7,141 nt of DNA from Candidatus Colwellbacteria bacterium GWA2_46_10 (lineage in GTDB: Bacteria; Patescibacteriota; Minisyncoccia; UBA6257; Colwellbacteraceae): positions 5,583-12,723 of the forward strand of contig MHIS01000012.1 in assembly GCA_001817635.1 (NCBI GenBank), read 5' to 3'. How positions within the stretch are numbered: the stretch's first letter is position 1; each line of letters begins with the position of its first letter. The notes beneath the pieces were generated by a model that had not been told where the DNA came from, did no database searches, and saw only the letters and a list, made by a program, of their open reading frames with translations. Below, piece after piece: positions 6,129-7,141 of this stretch. The translations under genes and the position numbers were made by a program.

Positions 6129-6689
6129 TTATGCCTGGTTAGAATTACTTTTTAATTTATTGAAGACAAAGCTCGATTCTAACTTCCCGTTGAGAATTAC
6201 CCACTTATAAAGAACCGGACTTAGGGTCATTGCAAAAACTACCGTACCTGCGAGATGGGCGAGGGTAAAAGGTATCTGCCAAACAAGGGCTTCCATAAGT
6301 GGTTGGTTGAAAAATAGGGGTCCTACACTCAGTCCGGTTACTGCGTCATAGGCAATAGTTCCAGTTACGCCATAGATCAAAAAGTTCTTTATTGAAGCAC
6401 TCCTATTTTTGAAGAACACATAGGCCCCAAGACCCAAGAGTCCATAGGCCATCCCAGTAATTAGGGTCCACATGCCGAGCTTCGCAACGGCGAGGTCAAA
6501 AAGCACGATGCTTAGAAAGCCAAAAAGAAAGCCACCTAGGTACTTATAGCGCTTTGAGAAGGGCATGATAGTAGCCATAATGGGCTCCACGTTGGGCGGA
6601 CGGAAAGGCAATAGGCGCACCAAGAAAACAACTACCCACCCGATGAGGAACTTGATCCACCCTCCGAATTTCTCTTTTTGCATAACCAT
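6129..6689 (-). CDS. Small multispanning membrane protein, possible ECF-transporter S component
   Basis: The 186-residue protein is strongly hydrophobic with five or six predicted membrane segments: about 11-29, 49-69, 73-93, 101-122, 133-153 and possibly 154-167. A conserved-looking stretch RPPNVEPIMATIMPF (30-44) lies between the first two, followed by GFLFGFLSIVLFDL, GMWTLITGMAYGLLGLG and IPFTLAHLAG. This pattern resembles, from memory, small Patescibacteria and archaeal proteins labelled ECF-transporter S component, the substrate-binding membrane subunit of energy-coupling-factor importers. No ligand can be inferred, and no EcfA or EcfT partner is in the window, as is normal for S components sharing one energising module. 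Two starts are possible: ATG ending at 6689, or the third codon (ATG at 6681-6683), which gives MQKEKF and better spacing from an AGTAGGA ribosome site. It begins 15 bases after tRNA-Gly and ends 49 bases before tRNA-Trp on the same strand. Confidence 0.82.
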   Translation of the reverse strand: MVMQKEKFGGWIKFLIGWVVVFLVRLLPFRPPNVEPIMATIMPFSKRYKYLGGFLFGFLSIVLFDLAVAKLGMWTLITGMAYGLLGLGAYVFFKNRSASIKNFLIYGVTGTIAYDAVTGLSVGPLFFNQPLMEALVWQIPFTLAHLAGTVVFAMTLSPVLYKWVILNGKLESSFVFNKLKSNSNQA

Positions 6690-6704
6690 AATCCTACTTC
6701 TTTT

Positions 6705-6779
6705 TGGAGCGGGTGAGGAGAATCGAACTCCCGTCCCTACCTTGGCAAGGTAATATAATAGCCACTATACGACACCCGC
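6705..6779 (-). tRNA. tRNA-Gly (anticodon GCC) with encoded CCA
   Basis: On the minus strand the acceptor stem GCGGGTG/CACCCGC is perfect. The anticodon arm is TTACC-TTGCCAA-GGTAG (anticodon GCC, one T-G closing pair), the variable loop is GGAC, and the T-arm is GGGAG-TTCGATT-CTCCT with one wobble. The D-arm GTAT/TTAT has the T13-T22 mismatch often seen in this tRNA type. The discriminator is T73 and the next three bases are CCA, so the 3' end is encoded in full (75 bases; 72 without CCA). A ribosome site and the membrane-protein start follow within 15 to 21 bases, with no terminator between. Confidence 0.95.
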
Positions 6780-6780
6780 A

Positions 6781-6809
6781 TTTAAAGTAAGCAATTTATA
6801 GGTTAAGAT
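6781..6809 (+). promoter_or_regulatory. Candidate promoter for the gene at 6830
   Basis: TTTAAA (6781-6786) and TAAGAT (6804-6809) are separated by 17 bases, each with four of six consensus matches. Transcription would begin near 6816, giving a short leader that still contains AGGTG (6817-6821), a plausible ribosome site eight bases before the ATG. It overlaps the minus-strand -10 candidate of tRNA-Gly. Confidence 0.35.
6795..6800 (-). promoter_or_regulatory. Candidate -10 box for tRNA-Gly
   Basis: On the minus strand TATAAA matches five of six -10 consensus positions and lies 15 bases upstream of the mature tRNA 5' end, giving a leader of roughly nine bases. I see no convincing -35 box at 16-18 bases; a TTTACA lies 22 bases upstream, which is too far for a standard spacer. 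Confidence 0.35.
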
Positions 6810-6829
6810 ATGCCCCAGGTGTTGTAAAG

Positions 6830-7141
6830 ATGAAAGATTTATTCAAGGAGCTTATCTTGGAGAAAGGAAAAGAGCTGGCTGCTATGGGAGCAGTCCTCCT
6901 ACTTGTTGCTTTGGGAGCAGCAGCCATTTATTTATATACCCAGGGAGGAACTCCGTTTGTTCCAGAGGAGATCAATAGCGCGAGGTCTCAAATAAGCAAA
7001 GACCTTGTTAAAAGCATAAAAGCCGCAGGGGATTCAAATAACAACCTTAAAGAACTACTAATCCTGGAAAGTGAGGGCAATACATCGGAGGTTCTTCAAA
7101 AAGCACCCATATACAAGGTCGATCTAAGCAAAATAGAAGAA
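6830..7141 (+). CDS. Membrane-anchored protein of unknown function (3' end outside window)
   Basis: An open frame runs from ATG 6830 to the window edge with no stop, giving 104 codons. It starts MKDLFKELILEKGKEL, then has one hydrophobic segment (about 17-37, ending IYLYTQGG), then a charged region likely to be outside the membrane. Residues 46-82 (EEINSARSQISKDLVKSI and onward) look helical and could be a coiled coil or a ligand-binding helix. There is no lipobox cysteine after the hydrophobic segment. AGGTG eight bases before the ATG supports the start, and a promoter candidate sits just upstream. I do not recognise the family, and the missing C-terminus prevents a call. The gene is divergent from tRNA-Gly. 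Confidence 0.72.
   Translation, partial: MKDLFKELILEKGKELAAMGAVLLLVALGAAAIYLYTQGGTPFVPEEINSARSQISKDLVKSIKAAGDSNNNLKELLILESEGNTSEVLQKAPIYKVDLSKIEE

Noticed and set aside
6094..6135. Hairpin after the membrane-protein gene on the minus strand as a terminator
   Set aside because: Only a four-pair CAGG/CCTG stem with an eight-base loop and an interrupted T-run; too weak to call.
5903..6142. Plus-strand open frame of 79 codons crossing tyrS and tRNA-Trp
   Set aside because: Its centre (GALGIEPRNRVLETRG) is the antisense reading of the tRNA-Trp gene, a well-known false protein type, and its start lies inside tyrS.
6565..6753. Plus-strand open frame of 62 codons ending GAGEENRTPVPTLAR
   Set aside because: The ending is the antisense reading of tRNA-Gly, another classic spurious ORF, and the rest opposes the membrane-protein gene.
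1..7141. CRISPR array, insertion sequence, integrase, attachment site or direct repeats
   Set aside because: No repeat-spacer pattern, transposase or integrase motif, or flanking repeat of the tRNA 3' ends was seen on either strand.

Overview
The window looks like a chromosomal stretch of a Candidate Phyla Radiation (Patescibacteria) bacterium, most likely Parcubacteria-like. The reasons are indirect: short core proteins without accessory domains (NusA of 403 residues with no C-terminal repeats), housekeeping genes in non-standard neighbourhoods, Patescibacteria-style membrane proteins with no recognisable function, and a mix of tRNAs with and without an encoded CCA. The genetic code is the standard bacterial one, with TGA used as stop, which argues against the Gracilibacteria/SR1 lineages. 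No 16S or other lineage marker is present, so the placement is an inference.

Layout. (1) 1-807: 3' part of an unrecognised membrane-anchored surface protein. (2) 848-871: compact hairpin with a short T-tract, just before nusA. (3) 886-4138: nusA followed after 34 bases by hppA, a membrane pyrophosphatase with the residue signature of the K+-independent proton-pumping class. A second hairpin (4153-4183) closes this unit. (4) 4209-6006: clpP and tyrS, overlapping by 26 bases, with a candidate promoter (4180-4208) directly before clpP. (5) 6009-6779, minus strand: tRNA-Gly(GCC), a small multispanning protein resembling an ECF-transporter S component, then tRNA-Trp(CCA). The tRNA-Trp 3' end meets the tyrS stop codon two bases away. 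(6) 6780-6829: a 50-base divergent intergenic region with candidate promoters on both strands. (7) 6830-7141: start of an unrecognised membrane-anchored protein running off the window.

Most of the content is housekeeping: transcription elongation and termination (NusA), pyrophosphate energy recovery (HppA), proteolysis (ClpP) and translation (TyrRS, two tRNAs). There is no mobile element, CRISPR array, integrase, toxin-antitoxin pair or defence gene. The most unusual parts are the tRNA-Gly / membrane protein / tRNA-Trp array, which may be one mixed tRNA-mRNA transcript; the two A-C mismatches in the tRNA-Trp D-stem; a tiny possible leader ORF in front of hppA; and the two unrecognised membrane-anchored proteins at the edges. 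I did not find a clearly new multi-gene system.
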